Part shown: in pieces, positions 10,574 through 20,332 of the stretch
Layout: the number at the start of each line of letters is the position of its first letter
How positions within the stretch are numbered: position 1 is the first letter of the stretch
Translations under genes and position numbers: made by a program
Origin: Smittium mucronatum
Taxonomy: Eukaryota > Kickxellomycota > Harpellomycetes > Harpellales > Legeriomycetaceae
Direction of reading: 5' to 3'
Assembly (NCBI GenBank): GCA_001953115.1
Contig: LSSL01001317.1
Location: 4,367 to 33,510 of the forward strand
Length of the DNA stretch: 29,144 nt
Notes under the pieces: generated by a model
Seen by the model: the letters and a program-made list of their open reading frames with translations, nothing else
What the model was told of the DNA's origin: nothing
The model's database searches: none

Positions 10574-11884
10574 TTATTTAGATTTTTTGGGGTTTGGCTT
10601 CTGCTTAGGGGCAGATTTACGCTTATTGGCAGATTTTGTGGATGAAGAAGAATCATCGATCTTTTTAGGCACAGACTTGAAGAAAGAATCCAAACGACCC
10701 TGCTGGGCCTTTTTGGCACCGGTAGTTAGCTTTTCAAGCGATTTGAGTATCCGGTCTCGGTTGAAACCGTTTTCGACGCACATGAATTGGCAAACGCCTT
10801 CGACATCAGGACTCTGCCAAACGAGCTTCAAATCAGCAGTAGGAGCGACATCAGGGGATAAAAAGAGCTGGCGGGCCGATTTGTAGTCGAAATCAGGGGG
10901 ACAAGTCTGGTTAGCTTTGAGGTTTTCAATGACGGATTCGATGTCTTTGTGCTGTTTGATGAGACTGTAGCCGGTCTTGGGGCCGACGTTCTTGATGGAC
11001 TGGGTGTAATCGCAGCCGAGCAGGATACACAGGTCGACGAACTGGGAGTAAGTCAAGTCGAGGCCCTGGAGGACTTTATCGAGATGGAATTCGAGGATTG
11101 GGAGTTTTTTGGCTTCGCTGAAAGTCAGGCGGCGCAGGAGAATCGGGGCGCCGAAGCATAGAGTGTCCATGTCCTCGGAAGCAGCCGCCCATACGTGCCC
11201 GGATTTAGCGAGTTCGGCGCACATGGCTTCGGCTTCACAGGGGGCGTCGATGTACGGCACGCCCATAAGACTCAGTAGTTTCTTGCAGTCGGCATTGTGC
11301 TGAGGAGTGACTTTAACCAGCCGGCGAGAAAATTTGTTTATGCTTTCGGTGTCGCCTTGTTCCTTGGCCGAAGCTAATTCCTTTTCGGCGAGATTCCTCC
11401 TATCGGTTCTCTTTGCCAACTAGAACCGAAATAAAAAAAGAAAGTATAAAAATTAAGCAAAGAATTGTCTGCAAGTAGTGTAGCGAGAAAGGCAAATTGA
11501 TCAAAGGCTGGATCGGGACAAGGGAATTGAGAAACGCCAAATGTATTTAAACAGATTAATAAAAGATGTGGAAAAAAAAAAAAAAAAACTTGCCTCGCCC
11601 GACTTCATTTCAGGCGGTTTCCCGTCAAACACATATACGGGTTTCAGGCCGTTTTCAATCATACGGATAGTTCGATAAAACATGCCGACTAAATGGGAAG
11701 TGGTTTCGCCCTGATCGTTGGTCAGGTTCTGTCCGTCTTGGCCCCTAACAGCAACCAGAAACTGGTACAAAGACATTGACGCGTCAATGGCGACTTTTCG
11801 GCCCAGGTACGCCTTCATTTCGCTCTGCTTTTGGACGTGTGGCGCCACATCGCTAATAAGTTTAGTTAATCCCTGGATCCCCAT
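10574..11884 (-). CDS. FEN1: Flap endonuclease 1 (RAD27), with a GC-AG intron
   Basis: Cuts 5' flaps in Okazaki fragment maturation and base-excision repair, held on DNA by PCNA. Exon 1 (11884-11594) encodes residues 1-97 and exon 2 (11419-10574) residues 98-378, the usual family length. The 174-bp intron starts GCAAGT after GAG (a GC donor) and ends TTCTAG; no GT donor keeps the frame with the conserved KSGE-LAKR junction. Metal-binding acids are Asp34, Asp87, Glu159, Glu161, Asp180, Asp182 and Asp234, equal to the human numbering or one higher. The PCNA-binding box QGRLDSFF is near the C-terminus, followed by a Lys-rich tail. Third codon positions are much richer in G and C than in neighbouring genes, which may reflect high expression. 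Confidence 0.96.
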
Positions 11885-12603
11885 TTTTTTTTTTCAAGTA
11901 TGGAAAGATATACAACTGTTCTAAATTATTGCCAGACTAGATTTTTTGGCTTTAATTGCGCAGATCCGCAATTGGCTTGAAACCACATTTGCCTTAAATT
12001 TGTTTTTTTTTTCGCCTTTTAAAAAAAAAAAAAATATCTAGTTTGTTGTTTATTTTTGACTAGTTTGGCCAATCACCGTTCGTATTAATTCGATATAAGA
12101 GAAAAGCCAATAACGCCCAGTATAGACCAATCCTATTATGGCAATTTGGAAAAAACGGGACAGATCACACCAATAGATAGCGAGCCAGTGTAGCTGATAG
12201 CTTATTGGGGTTTAGGCGAGGGCTGGGAGAGAAATGCCAGCTATTTCTTGCTTTACTAGAGCACCATATCGTAAGTAATTTGGTGGGTTAAAAAGAAGGC
12301 AAGCAAGTGTATTGGACAGAATGTTCTCCACGGCAGAAATCATCTCTTAGCAGGACACATTGCCCAACCCCCGAGAAATATTGCCAAGTCCTTTGCTACA
12401 CTTTTACACAAGAATATGTATGGGCAAAAAAAAAAAAAAAGCCCAAGAGCAAACTATTGGGGAAAATACCTAAAACTTAGTTTACTAAAAACCCTAAACT
12501 TTAGCCGTCTTTTCATCACACACTACTTACAACAGTAGCCTACATACAGAGACTAAAATAAAAAAAACGCAGTTTCTCAAGTCCTTCTTGGTAATAGATA
12601 AAA
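11885..12603. promoter_or_regulatory. FEN1/PRMT divergent promoter with four CCAAT boxes
   Basis: The 719 bp between the two start codons holds four CCAAT motifs on the plus strand at 12069-12073, 12107-12111, 12127-12131 and 12170-12174, all within 106 bp. This pattern suits NF-Y/HAP binding. A T-rich run followed by an A-run (about 12002-12033) and TGGGC-A15-GCCCA at 12421-12445 are also present. No coding sequence seen. Confidence 0.5.
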
Positions 12604-13412
12604 ATGGAAGGAATTATTCACACTGAATCAGACTCTAATCCCGCCAACGAACAGATCGAAGGCAAAGATTCGAGCTATTTTCATTATTATGCCCATCTTC
12701 AACATCAGGTATACTAACCCACTTTTTCTTGCTCCCACAGTTTTTTTTTTTCTCCCCGCTGATTTCCATGCTGAATAACTGTTTTAATCAATAAATTTTT
12801 GCTATTAGCAAAATATGCTCCAGGATTTCGTTCGCACCAATACTTACAAAAACGCAATCTCGAATCTGGGTAACGTTGCAATCAAGGATAAAATCGTCAT
12901 GGATGTCGGTTCCGGTTCAGGGATCCTCTCGTACTTTGCCGTCCAAAGCGGCGCGAAAAGAGTATACGCCATTGAGGCTTCAGAGATGGCTGACAAAATG
13001 CAAGTAATTTTAAGCGATGCTTCTTCAAACCCCCAATCCCGGAATAAATTCCTAAAGGACAAGATTCAGATTGTAAAGAGTACGTTGCCTTTTTTTTTTT
13101 AAGAAAAAAAAAAAAATTACTTTAAAAATTAACCTTACTCTACTGATACGATTGTTTTTATTGTTTAGACAAGATTGAAGAAATCGAGCAACACCTTGAA
13201 ATGGTCGATACCATTATTTCTGAACCTATCGGTGTCTTGCTAGTGCATGAAAGAATGGTTAGTATTCAGCCCTGTTTTTTTTTTTTAATTTACTTTTTCA
13301 CTTTTGCCTTTAATTTCATAAAAAAACGGGCTAAATCAAAAGATTGTCACAGTGGTTCAATATATATATTTACATTATTTTAATTTTTTTTTTTTTTTTT
13401 TTAAAAAAAAAA
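12445..13412 (+). repeat. Near-identical duplicate, copy 1 (left of the N gap)
   Basis: Matches 13639-14606 over about 968 bp with an offset of 1193-1195. I count five substitutions, all outside the exons (for example CACACACTA versus CACACGCTA), and two one-base indels at homopolymers. Copy 1 starts right after a TGGGC-A15-GCCCA element and stops in the A-run where the N gap begins. Confidence 0.95.
12604..13257 (+). pseudogene. Partial CARM1-like PRMT, 5' exons only, ended by the N gap
   Basis: Exons 12604-12708, 12809-13079 and 13169-13257 encode residues 1-155, the same protein sequence as the complete copy at 13798. They include the SAM-binding motif (DVGSGSG) and both double-E-loop glutamates. 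The microexon and the last exon are missing because the sequence runs into Ns at 13413. There are no stops or frameshifts. I read it as the same locus (or the other haplotype) assembled twice rather than as a real broken gene; type is given as pseudogene only because it is incomplete here. Confidence 0.75.
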
Positions 13413-13638
13413 NNNNNNNNNNNNNNNNNNNNNNNNNNNNNNNNNNNNNNNNNNNNNNNNNNNNNNNNNNNNNNNNNNNNNNNNNNNNNNNNNNNNNNNN
13501 NNNNNNNNNNNNNNNNNNNNNNNNNNNNNNNNNNNNNNNNNNNNNNNNNNNNNNNNNNNNNNNNNNNNNNNNNNNNNNNNNNNNNNNNNNNNNNNNNNNN
13601 NNNNNNNNNNNNNNNNNNNNNNNNNNNNNNNNNNNNNN
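13413..13638. other. Assembly gap (226 Ns)
   Basis: A run of N between the two copies of the PRMT 5' region. It starts inside a T19/A10+ homopolymer and ends where copy 2 begins, so both edges coincide with sequence that is hard to assemble. Confidence 1.
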
Positions 13639-14577
13639 AAGAGCAAACTATTGGGGAAAATACCTAAAACTTAGTTTACTAAAAAACCTAAACTTTAGCC
13701 GTCTTTTCATCACACGCTACTTACAACAGTAGCCTACATACAGAGACTAAAATAAAAAAAACGCAGTTTCTCAAGTCCGTCTTGGTAATAGATAAAAATG
13801 GAAGGAATTATTCACACTGAATCAGACTCTAATCCCGCCAACGAACAGATCGAAGGCAAAGATTCGAGCTATTTTCATTATTATGCCCATCTTCAACATC
13901 AGGTATACTAACCCACTTTTTCTTGCTCCCACAGTTTTTTTTTTTCTCCCCGCTGATTTCCATGCTGAATAACTGTTTTAATCAATAAATTTTTGCTATT
14001 AGCAAAATATGCTCCAGGATTTCGTTCGCACCAATACTTACAAAAACGCAATCTCGAATCTGGGTAACGTTGCAATCAAGGATAAAATCGTCATGGATGT
14101 CGGTTCCGGTTCAGGGATCCTCTCGTACTTTGCCGTCCAAAGCGGCGCGAAAAGAGTATACGCCATTGAGGCTTCAGAGATGGCTGACAAAATGCAAGTA
14201 ATTTTAAGCGATGCTTCTTCAAACCCCCAATCCCGGAATAAATTCCTAAAGGACAAGATTCAGATTGTAAAGAGTACGTTGCCTTTTTTTTTTTAAGAAA
14301 AAAAAAAAATTACTTTAAAAATTAACCTTACTCTACTGATACGATTGTTTTTATTGTTTAGACAAGATTGAAGAAATCGAGCAACACCTTGAAATGGTCG
14401 ATACCATTATTTCTGAACCTATCGGTGTCTTGCTAGTGCATGAAAGAATGGTTAGTATTCAGCTCTGTTTTTTTTTTTTCAATTTACTTTTTCACTTTTG
14501 CCTTTAATTTCATAAAAAAACGGGTTAAATCAAAAGATTGTCACAGTGGTTCAATATATATATTTACATTATTTTAA

Positions 14578-14606
<29 letters not shown>
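13639..14606 (+). repeat. Near-identical duplicate, copy 2 (right of the N gap)
   Basis: Second copy of 12445-13412. It contains the PRMT leader, exons 1-3, introns 1-2 and most of intron 3, and continues without a break into the rest of the gene. Confidence 0.95.
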
Positions 14607-14609
<3 letters not shown>

Positions 14610-15530
14610 TTGATATTAGCTCGAATCTTTTATCTACGCCAGAGGTTAATATTTTTATTTGCTTTCTCGATATCTATAAAAAGTTTGAATTTATACTTTA
14701 TTTGATTAATTTTCATTTTTTATAAAAAAGACAAGTACTTGAAACCCAACGGAACGATGGCCCCTTCTTTGGGCACGATCTGTCTTGCGCCAATAACTGA
14801 TTCCAGTCTATGGGGCGAGACGATGCAGAAGGCTCGTTTTTGGCAGCAGCAGAACTACTACTCCATCGATCTATCTCCACTTGCCCGCGATGCCTTCAGC
14901 GAATACTTCACTTCCCCAGTTGTCGGATGCTTCAACCCAAATTCGATAATTTCCAGCCTTGATACAATCACCCGGTACGATGTTGATTTCTACACTATTT
15001 CAATGGACCAAATCAAGCACATGACAGTTCCCATTTGCTGGGACATCAAATATACTGGAGTCATGCACGCTGTTGCTGGATGGTTCGATCTCGAATTCAA
15101 TTTGTGCGACCAAGTCCCGGTTGTTCCCAGCGACAGCAGCAATGAAAACCAGCCCGTGGCTTTGTCCACTGGGCCCAGTTCTCCCCCGACGCACTGGCAG
15201 CAAGTCCGGTTCCTCTTGCCTGACCCAATTGCTGTCAATTACGGGCAAAGAATTCTTGGCAAATTGTCTATGATCGCTAATAGCCATAGAAGCTACGATT
15301 TGCATCTTGACATTAATCTCATCGAGCAGAGGATTTATCCCACAAACAACACAAATCATATCGTCGAAGTTGCTAATGCTGGAAGCTCAAATGTTATTAG
15401 AACCGTTAAATGCTCTTGGAAACTACAGGAACAAATATATAATTATAGCTATAACTCGAATGATTATCATTACGATTCAAAACCAGAGGCTCTAAATTTA
15501 TACTCCCCAGAATCAAATAACCTCAATTAG
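13798..15530 (+). CDS. CARM1: CARM1/PRMT4-like type I protein arginine methyltransferase
   Basis: Transfers methyl groups from S-adenosylmethionine to protein arginines. Exons inferred: 13798-13902, 14003-14273, 14362-14450, a 25-nt microexon 14620-14644, and 14731-15530; product 429 aa. Visible motifs: the FHYYAHLQHQQNMLQDFVRT entry helix (residues 26-45), motif I DVGSGSG (67-73), Glu91 at the end of the next strand (YAIEAS), double-E loop Glu144 and Glu153 (SEPIGVLLVHERM), and THW (317-319). The wording of these blocks is closer to CARM1/PRMT4 than to PRMT1 as I remember them. The N-terminal PH-like domain of animal CARM1 is absent, and a Ser/Pro/Gln insertion (about 296-316) precedes THW. 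The last 50 residues are Asn/Tyr/Ser-rich. The stop is 134 bp from the stop of ERG8. Confidence 0.88.
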
Positions 15531-15664
15531 TCAAGTAGTCTTTTTATCTTTTTTTTTTTTTTTTATCTTTTCGCGATTTCCTTTATTCAAGGTGTCTTCT
15601 AGAGATATTAGCCCTACACCAATTTAGAAAGTATACTAAAAATAAATTTATAAAAAACAAGTAT
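15531..15664. other. Convergent 3' interval between PRMT and ERG8
   Basis: A short T-rich 3' flank with an AATAAA near 15640 that could serve the PRMT transcript. Nothing else is visible. Confidence 0.5.
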
Positions 15665-17778
15665 TTAAGAAAAGTGTGAGTACAAGATATCGATGTCGGT
15701 GTCTACAAGAACACATCCATCGTGGTCTTTATCGCCTTCTTCACAAACAAGCGGAGTAACTGTCAATTCCGAATTTTCTTTAAATATATATGAATTAACC
15801 AAGTCATAGCGGGTACTCTCATTAATAACTATGCAATATATCGCATCGAACCCACCTGCCCCGGGAACTCCAGCCATAACAACTCCGGGAAAGAGCAGAC
15901 ATTTATCTATAAGAGATGTTTGTTGATCTGGTTCAATTGGAACTCCACTTAGATCACCCATTCTTTTCATTAACCTTCTGATCTCGTTGCTGGTGTTGAA
16001 CACCTCAATTAAAATGTAAATCACTTGTATAGAGATCAAGTCAGCGCATTTTCCAACTAATAAACCCCACTATATGCAAATTGAAAATATTGGTTTAAAT
16101 AGTCCAATATACTTTTTACAATTTTGTATCAATGAATTAGTCCAATATAAATAAAAAAATAAAAGTACCTCGGCAGCAGGATGGGTAGAACATAGATCAA
16201 GGGCGGCAGTATAAGATTCGGGATTGTTAGTATACAGTTGATCCAGCTTTTCAAATAATGTGCATACTTTATCATTTTTAGAGGATATACTTTCCCAAAT
16301 TTGGGAACCTGTGAAAGATTGAAAATTTTTGAGGAAAATTAAAGGGGAATTGAGAGTTAATTGTGAATACCTTCATCTGGGAATTCGGTTTTCCAGGCCA
16401 AGACTTTGCTAACCATTGATGGGGTATTGCTGCCAGAATTAATATCGACTAATACCAGATGCAATCCATGGGGTAAAAAAACCTTTTGCACTTTAGAATC
16501 GAATTTTGAATTTGAAGGATCAACAACAAAATTAACTGATCGAGAATTGGGCTAATTTGAATATTAAAAAGGCATTTTAAAGTCACAGTAGATATGAGTA
16601 TATAATGAATATATCAAGTCATACTTACCAAAGTCATAGCAGATTGGATTAACGAAGGGGAAAACCGATTGTAGATGTGAGAACCATAAATGGCACAGGA
16701 AACATCAAAACCAGAGCCAATTTTTCCTTGGGCCAAACAATGGGAGAATTGAGAAGCGTTATGGATAAGTTTCAAGTCAAAATTATTAATTTTAGAGTGC
16801 CAATCAGAAGAATTAATTATGTTGCGGTCATTATCTTTAAAAGCTAACTCTGATGAAGTGGATAATTTTTCAAAAGAGGTAACTTTAGCTTTAGGATTTA
16901 GTTGAGTAAAAGTAGCAAAACTAGATTTGGAAACGATGCCAAAATGTAATAGAAGAGACGCAGTAAGAGAAGATACTAGAGCAGCACTACTCCCAAGGCC
17001 GGTTTTGTGTACATTGCCAATAGTTGAGTTGGTAAGATTAAATCTAGGTAAAGATTGGAGTTGTTCAATGGATATGAAGTTGTTTTGCGAATCACTTTTA
17101 ACAATTGATTGAGAAGAAGGAGAGGGCGAATCGAAATGGGATCTTTGAGAATAAAAATCATTGTCAGTTCCCAAGACGATGGAAACAGTACTGGATTTAT
17201 CGCATAAATTATTTATTTCCTCTGGATTTCTGTGAGAAATTATCCAAAAAACGGTTTCCAAGACGGTATGAATGAATTTGTTTTTAGTTGAATGCTCGTT
17301 CTCTACTCTATCAATAGATTTTAAGGGTAGAATAGAGATTTAAAAAAAGAGCAATCAAATAAAATAGTATGAAACACTAAAAGCAATTGTGTTTGACGAG
17401 AAAGATTAAAACAAGATAGTTATTACTGCACTACGGAGGTGGTTAGCGATCCATCCGCTTCCACTGATCTTTTCACAATATATTCCCAGAAACCATCGGT
17501 GAACTGAAAAGAATTAACTTTAACGGAGAACTGTGAAGTGGGAGTGTTTTGGGTATGGCTAATTGTTCGAACGGCTGAATAAACTCTGGCATCAACAGAA
17601 ATTACAAGGCCGGAATAGCTCTTGTTCAAGACAAGGTAGCCGCCAACTATCAAGACTTTTCCAGGCGAGGCGATAACGGTTCTATCGAGGCAAAAGAAAA
17701 GTTTGCAGAGAAACTATTTTGGTTAGTGATTTTGAGAAGAGTAAAAGAACCTTACATAGGATCCTCTATTCCAGCCAT
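15665..17778 (-). CDS. ERG8: Phosphomevalonate kinase, six exons
   Basis: Phosphorylates phosphomevalonate to diphosphomevalonate in the mevalonate pathway leading to sterols. Exons inferred: 17778-17756 (23 nt), 17681-17427, 17307-16629, 16551-16371, 16308-16169 and 16069-15665; introns 74-119 bp; product 560 aa. GHMP-kinase marks: SPGKVLIVGGYLVL (residues 13-26), the ATP-binding loop KTGLGSSAAL (194-203), KIGSGFDVS in the middle and PGAGGFD (495-501) near the C-terminus. All exon joins keep frame and restore known conserved strings. The tiny first exon supplies only MAGIEDP and part of the next codon. The length is greater than yeast Erg8 (about 450), mostly through Ser/Asn-rich stretches before the ATP loop. 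It is divergent from VMA22, 421 bp away. Confidence 0.92.
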
Positions 17779-18199
17779 ATTTTTTTAGAGTCTTTGTGAA
17801 TTATTTAGATGAGAGCAAAACAAGGATGAATTTACACTTTGAATAAAAACATATTTTGGGCAATTCGATTTCTTGCCGAATGCTGACCTGTATAATAATG
17901 CGGTTTCCTATTTGAGCTTAAAAGTCTAACCATTGTTGCATAGATCAACAGAAACCCCCATTTTATTGGTTTATTCTATCGAAAATCAACAAAAATGGTT
18001 GGGTTGTAATAGCATGTGACAGCATACTGCATGCTATTGGGTAAATAACATTCAAGCAGATTGGATTTGATCAAGTCTAAATTAATGGCTATATCTTTCC
18101 TCTAATGAACGAAGCCTAGTCTCGAAATTATGTTACTATTAGAAGGAAATAAAAAGCTTACAGTCTAATGGAATTTCCCGGAAAAAAAAAAGCAGTCTA
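17779..18199. promoter_or_regulatory. ERG8/VMA22 divergent promoter and VMA22 leader
   Basis: The interval carries two ATTGG motifs (CCAAT on the minus strand) at 17965-17969 and 18036-18040. Near its right end a 10-codon upstream ORF (18168-18200) ends in TAA whose last A is the first base of the VMA22 start codon (TAATG). A 13-bp direct repeat, CAGTCTAATGGAA, occurs at 18161-18173 and 18193-18205, so both ATGs sit in the same context. Confidence 0.55.
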
Positions 18200-18649
18200 A
18201 TGGAAAACTCTTCGCTCGAAACTCAGGATGCTGAATATAGGAATCTCGATTCCAGTCTTTCAAAATACTTGGAGCTACGAAAAAAATTGGCAGATTCATT
18301 GAAGCCAGCGTTTATGAATCTGTCGCTGGCGAAAACAACAAGAGGCCATGATAAAATAAGCCCCGATCAATATGATAATCGAATGAAAGCTAGTGTTTTT
18401 GTGGAAATAGGGTGTAATACGAAGGGCAAAAGTCGGATTGAGGAAATAACGCTAACCAAAGGCATTTCCGGAGACTCTAAAGATGAAAAACCAAGACTTA
18501 AAGACCCATTGTTTTGGTTTGGGATGCTTCCTCCTTCATCTTTAAGAGATAGCAAAAACGAATTTAGTACGAGTTTAAATTTGCTTGCTGAATTGGCCTC
18601 GCTTCAGATTGAAATTTCAAAAATAAAATTCGCTGATAAACATTCTTAA
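18200..18649 (+). CDS. VMA22: VMA22/CCDC115-like V-ATPase assembly factor
   Basis: Probable ER-resident factor for assembly of the V-ATPase Vo sector, as VMA22 in yeast and CCDC115 in animals. The protein is 149 aa, single exon, with no signal peptide or membrane segment. The tell-tale part is the C-terminal block KDPLFWFGMLPPSSLRDSKN (residues 101-120), followed by a helix with LAELASLQIEI. The N-terminal 35 residues look helical (EYRNLDSSLSKYLELRKKL), fitting the family layout of two helices around a variable middle. The start at 18200 overlaps the stop of a short upstream ORF; one more A in the run at 18182-18191 would instead join that ORF in frame and add about 11 residues. Assignment rests on the C-terminal motif. 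Confidence 0.75.
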   Translation: MENSSLETQDAEYRNLDSSLSKYLELRKKLADSLKPAFMNLSLAKTTRGHDKISPDQYDNRMKASVFVEIGCNTKGKSRIEEITLTKGISGDSKDEKPRLKDPLFWFGMLPPSSLRDSKNEFSTSLNLLAELASLQIEISKIKFADKHS

Positions 18650-18788
18650 ATAAAAAATTGGTAATTTTTTATTTTAATTTTATTTGAATTTTGAAAAAAG
18701 AGTATAAATTTGTATTTTAATAAAATGAAGATTAAGGGAAATGTATAGATATGTGAAATGTATAGTAATAGAATCTATGGAGAGAAGT

Positions 18789-19562
18789 TTATTTCTTTTT
18801 TGACTTTTTCTTGTCTTTTTTAGAGCTTTTCTTGTCTTTTTTGGAGCCTTTATTTTTTTTAATAGATTTTTCTTTTACTTTTTCGGGTTTATAAGTTTTG
18901 AATTGGGAGGCCAAAGCTTCTGAGTGGCCCTGTTGAGCAAGTTCGATCATTTTGACTATATCGGGATTCGGCATTCCAGAGTTCTTACTAACTCTACTCA
19001 GTTTCCCTGGTTGTTCGGCTCTGGCACCCTTTCGGGCGGTTCTTCCTTCGCAAGCGGCAAATAGTTGTTCGTCTGTTAATTTTTCTACGGAAGAATTTGA
19101 CGAATCCAGATCTATTTCTTCAGAGGAACTCTTCACAAAGGATACTATTGCCGAAGAATCAACAGACGAATTTTCAGGGATATCATTTATTGGAGAATCT
19201 GAACTAGCAGGTTTGGTGAACATTTGATTATACAGCCGATTTGGATTGTTGAATTTCAGAGGGTCGATCATTCCCGGAATCAGATCGGGTTGATCCTCGC
19301 AAGCTTTTCGCTTTTTGCTTTGTCGATTACTGCTGATAGAATCGCCATCTTCATCTAAATTAACAGACTTTATTTTTTTGCTAGAGTTGTTATACAAAGT
19401 CTCCCACCAATTATTGGCAACAGAGTCTCGAGCAGTTCCAATCCCGAGCAAATCGTACTTTTTAGAAACGGTTAAAGCCCTCTTTATTCCGGTTTTGTTT
19501 TTGCCAACACCCTCGCCTTTATTCCAACCAAACTTTTCTAATTGCAGTTGGCCAAAAGACAT
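18789..19562 (-). CDS. GPATCH4: GPATCH4-like nucleolar G-patch protein
   Basis: Single exon, 257 aa from the ATG at 19562 (259 from the in-frame ATG at 19568). The G-patch covers about residues 1-42: glycines in FGWNKGEGVGKNKTGIKRAL and LLGIG. Right after it comes ANNWWETLYNNSSKKI, which resembles the NHWWNELFNK segment I remember from animal GPATCH4. Further on, EQLFAACEGRTARKGAR also fits that family. The C-terminal 35 residues are almost only Lys, Ser and Asp, a typical nucleolar tail. G-patches bind and stimulate DEAH-box RNA helicases such as DHX15; the helicase partner here is inferred. It ends 139 bp from the stop of VMA22, tail to tail. Confidence 0.82.
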   Translation of the reverse strand: MSFGQLQLEKFGWNKGEGVGKNKTGIKRALTVSKKYDLLGIGTARDSVANNWWETLYNNSSKKIKSVNLDEDGDSISSNRQSKKRKACEDQPDLIPGMIDPLKFNNPNRLYNQMFTKPASSDSPINDIPENSSVDSSAIVSFVKSSSEEIDLDSSNSSVEKLTDEQLFAACEGRTARKGARAEQPGKLSRVSKNSGMPNPDIVKMIELAQQGHSEALASQFKTYKPEKVKEKSIKKNKGSKKDKKSSKKDKKKSKKK

Positions 19563-19568
19563 TTTCAT

Positions 19569-20332
19569 GAATCCCTTTTTATCTCTCTCGCTTCTTTTTT
19601 TTGTTTTTTTTTTCCTTTGCCGATGAAACCCCTTTTTTTATCCGCAGTGTCTTTTTGAATTAGCTGACAAAATATTAGCTGAAAAAATTTCTGTCTTTAT
19701 TTTTTTTTTTTTAATATTCATTTGCAAAACTTTTTAGCCAATGAAATAGATGAATTTCAGGGATTTGAAATACAGACAAAAAGCTTATTGGACAGCATCT
19801 GGCTTGGGGTATAAATTAAGACTTTAATAAACCAAACTAATATATTTCTTCAAATTTGCTGCATTAATAAACTATTATTTTACCTTTAATGCCAATTTTC
19901 AGGGAATCGATGGTATATAATCAGCAACTTAATAAAAGTCTGTTTCAAATTTTTTCATTTATTTGATTTTTTAGTGGAGATCAGTCTAATACACTGAAAA
20001 AATATCTAAGACTGCAATTTAGAGATTTATTATAAAGTCCATATCAGACATGGAGTATTTTTGCACTCAAGAGACCTACATTGTGGTCTGATTGCATTGC
20101 CCTAATATCGAAAAGTATTTATTTTTCAAGAAAAAAAAAATTCTGTCCGGATAATAAATTCCAAAAGCCAGGATATTTCCATGTGATTACAATATATTAT
20201 TTCGTATAGATATCGTTTCTTTGTATTAACTCCAAACTCTGTTGTGTATAGGTTTATATTAAACCTTGATCCAGAGTTAAGAAACTTTTAAAGTGTATTT
20301 GAACGTAAAAGAATCAAGGTCTGTATTAGATA
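19569..20332. promoter_or_regulatory. Divergent interval between GPATCH4 and the LEA-like gene
   Basis: This 764-bp interval is AT-rich, with a CCAAT at 19738-19742 and an ATTGG at 19787-19791, followed by a TATAAATT-like element near 19810. No gene seen; the motifs suggest a shared or paired promoter. Confidence 0.4.

Noticed and set aside
13344..13732. ORFs running through the N gap
   Set aside because: They consist of unknown bases and carry no information.
12815..14296. Two separate PRMT genes in tandem
   Set aside because: Same exons with no coding change, broken by Ns at a homopolymer; a doubled assembly of one locus explains it better, though long reads are needed.
15000..15359. Minus-strand ORF of 119 codons opposite the last PRMT exon
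   Set aside because: Shadow of the conserved PRMT frame; no domain of its own.
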